Shown here piece after piece: positions 62,921-64,000 of a stretch of DNA of 64,000 nucleotides. The number at the start of each line of letters is the position of its first letter. Position 1 is the first letter of the stretch. The position numbers and the translations under genes were made by a program. The DNA lies in assembly GCF_051062515.1 (NCBI RefSeq), contig NZ_JAMXEK010000004.1; one strand, written 5' to 3'. This DNA comes from Aliarcobacter sp017996075 (lineage in GTDB: Bacteria; Campylobacterota; Campylobacteria; Campylobacterales; Arcobacteraceae). The notes beneath the pieces are model-generated. The model made no database searches, was not told the DNA's origin, and worked only from the letters and a program-made list of their open reading frames with translations.

Positions 62921-63928
62921 TTGAGCTTTGATGTTTTTGTATTGCTTGTAGTTTTTTTAATTTCTATTCTCCTTAATAAATTATTAATAAATTACTCATA
63001 TAAACTAAAATTAATAGATAAACCAAATCATAGAAGTTTACACAAAGTAGAAAAATCAAGAGCTGGTGGTTTATCTATATTTACTTCTTTTATTGTTGGA
63101 CTAATATTATTTAATATGAATATTTCACTTTATATTTTAATCGCTTTTTTTATAGTTTTTTTACTTGGTATTTATGATGATATTAAAAATTTATCTTCAA
63201 AAATCAAATTTATTTGGTTGATGGTTTCAGCAACTTTTTTATATTTCGATGGTTTTTATATAAGTAGTTTAGGTACTTTCTTTGGAATTGATTTTTATAT
63301 GTCTAATTTTATAGCATATTTATTTTTACTTTTTGCAGTTGTTGGATTTATTAATGCTATGAATTTAATAGATGGTTTAGATGGTTTATCTTCAGGTATT
63401 ACTATAGTTATTTTAGTAGCATTTACATATTTAGGTATTAAATACAACGATTATTTCTTAATAAATATTTCTTCAATTTTAATTTTTTCTTTGTTAGGGT
63501 TTTTATTTTTTAATTGGTACCCATCAAAAATATTTATGGGAGATACAGGAAGTTTAACATTAGGATTTGTTATTGTTGTTTTATCAATTCATTCAATAAA
63601 TCAAAATTATGTTAGTGCAGTATCTATTCTTTTACTTACAGCTGTTCCAATACTTGACACTTTGATTGTTATGACAAGAAGAATAAGCCAAAAACAAAAT
63701 CCATTTAGTCCTGATAAAACTCATATTCATCATATAATATTGCGTCAGCAAAGGAATAATGTAAAAAGAACTTCTATTATTTTAATTTTTTTACAAATGA
63801 TTTTTGTTTATATTGGTTTAGGATTTAAAGTGCGAGATCATATTTATATATTAGTAGTATTCATTATGCTCTTTATATTATTTTATCTTCTTTTGACAAT
63901 TAAAAAAGAAAAGATATTAAGAAAATGA
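62921..63928 (+). CDS. WecA/WbpL-like UDP-sugar:undecaprenyl-phosphate transferase
   Basis: A 335-residue polytopic protein (about 10 helices) of the MraY/WecA family. Motifs are GIYDDIKNL, the nucleotide/metal NAMNLIDGLDGLSSG, KIFMGDTGS and KTHIHH. It starts polysaccharide assembly by moving a phospho-HexNAc onto undecaprenyl phosphate. Start is TTG 62921 with GAGGGG about 12 bases upstream. Initiating transferases of this type usually sit at the cluster edge. The next gene overlaps by four bases. Confidence 0.88.
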   Translation: MSFDVFVLLVVFLISILLNKLLINYSYKLKLIDKPNHRSLHKVEKSRAGGLSIFTSFIVGLILFNMNISLYILIAFFIVFLLGIYDDIKNLSSKIKFIWLMVSATFLYFDGFYISSLGTFFGIDFYMSNFIAYLFLLFAVVGFINAMNLIDGLDGLSSGITIVILVAFTYLGIKYNDYFLINISSILIFSLLGFLFFNWYPSKIFMGDTGSLTLGFVIVVLSIHSINQNYVSAVSILLLTAVPILDTLIVMTRRISQKQNPFSPDKTHIHHIILRQQRNNVKRTSIILIFLQMIFVYIGLGFKVRDHIYILVVFIMLFILFYLLLTIKKEKILRK

Positions 63929-64000
63929 TAAATATTCAAAAGTATATAAATATTAGTGCTTTGACTGTAATATTTTATTATTTTGTAGTATATACATTAT
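63925..64000 (+). CDS. Start of a further gene, cut by the right edge
   Basis: ATG 63925 in ATGA overlap with the WecA-like stop opens a frame running to the edge (25 codons, MINIQKYINISALTVIF then hydrophobic). It looks like a membrane-anchored or polytopic protein. Identity cannot be told. Confidence 0.55.
   Translation, partial: MINIQKYINISALTVIFYYFVVYTL

Noticed and set aside
1..64000. CRISPR arrays or rRNA operons
   Set aside because: No evenly spaced repeats of 24-37 bases and no conserved rRNA segments were seen on reading.

Overview
The window looks like a chromosomal segment of a Campylobacterota bacterium, most likely Arcobacter/Aliarcobacter-like. This rests on very low G+C with A/T-ending codons, many TTG/GTG starts, short -10 boxes of the form TATAAT with poor -35 boxes, and protein families and neighbourhoods familiar from that group (homodimeric AceE, flavocytochrome c sulfide dehydrogenase, TsuA, short YrdC-like protein after carB). 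The species assignment is inference; no database search was possible.

Positions 1-24160 are mostly a conserved core. They hold aceE (cut by the left edge) divergent from an octanoyl/lipoyl transferase and lipA; a lone AAA ATPase; a scar with a broken SGNH/GDSL hydrolase; an ABC-F ATPase; fccAB for sulfide oxidation; a Y-family polymerase followed by a RecD2-type helicase; ppiD-like, ftsA and ftsZ; a thiosulfate-transporter-like gene (minus strand); metX, xseB, carB and a YrdC-like gene; and one tRNA with an odd anticodon loop.

Positions 24160-32145 are an accessory block: a reversed-order HipA/HipB toxin-antitoxin pair with a palindrome-rich promoter, then a three-gene module made of a small unknown protein and two very large tyrosine recombinases (786 and 800 residues), with long AT-rich noncoding flanks.

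Positions 32146-64000 are a surface-polysaccharide (O-antigen/capsule) cluster, all on the plus strand, opening with an EPS-associated MarR-type regulator. It encodes a route to UDP-GlcNAc3NAcA (TviB/WbpB/WbpD/WbpE types). It also encodes GDP-mannose production with two branches, to GDP-L-fucose (Gmd, Fcl) and to GDP-perosamine (Per). Further parts are a Wzx flippase, an acyl-donor cassette (ACP, AMP-ligase, SDR, hexapeptide acyltransferase), several glycosyltransferases including a GT11 fucosyltransferase, a GtrB-like cassette, two methyltransferases, an epimerase and a WecA-like initiating transferase.

The cluster is interrupted at 47160-53493 by a probable defence island. It contains an HNH-like zinc protein, a membrane/coiled-coil protein, an AAA ATPase paired with a PD-(D/E)XK-type nuclease, and a Septu-like PtuA/PtuB pair. 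Just after it lies a 45-codon fragment duplicating the N-terminus of a glycosyltransferase found 3.8 kb downstream, which suggests that recombination built this stretch. The most interesting candidates for undescribed biology are the AAA-nuclease pair, the giant recombinase module and the acyl cassette.
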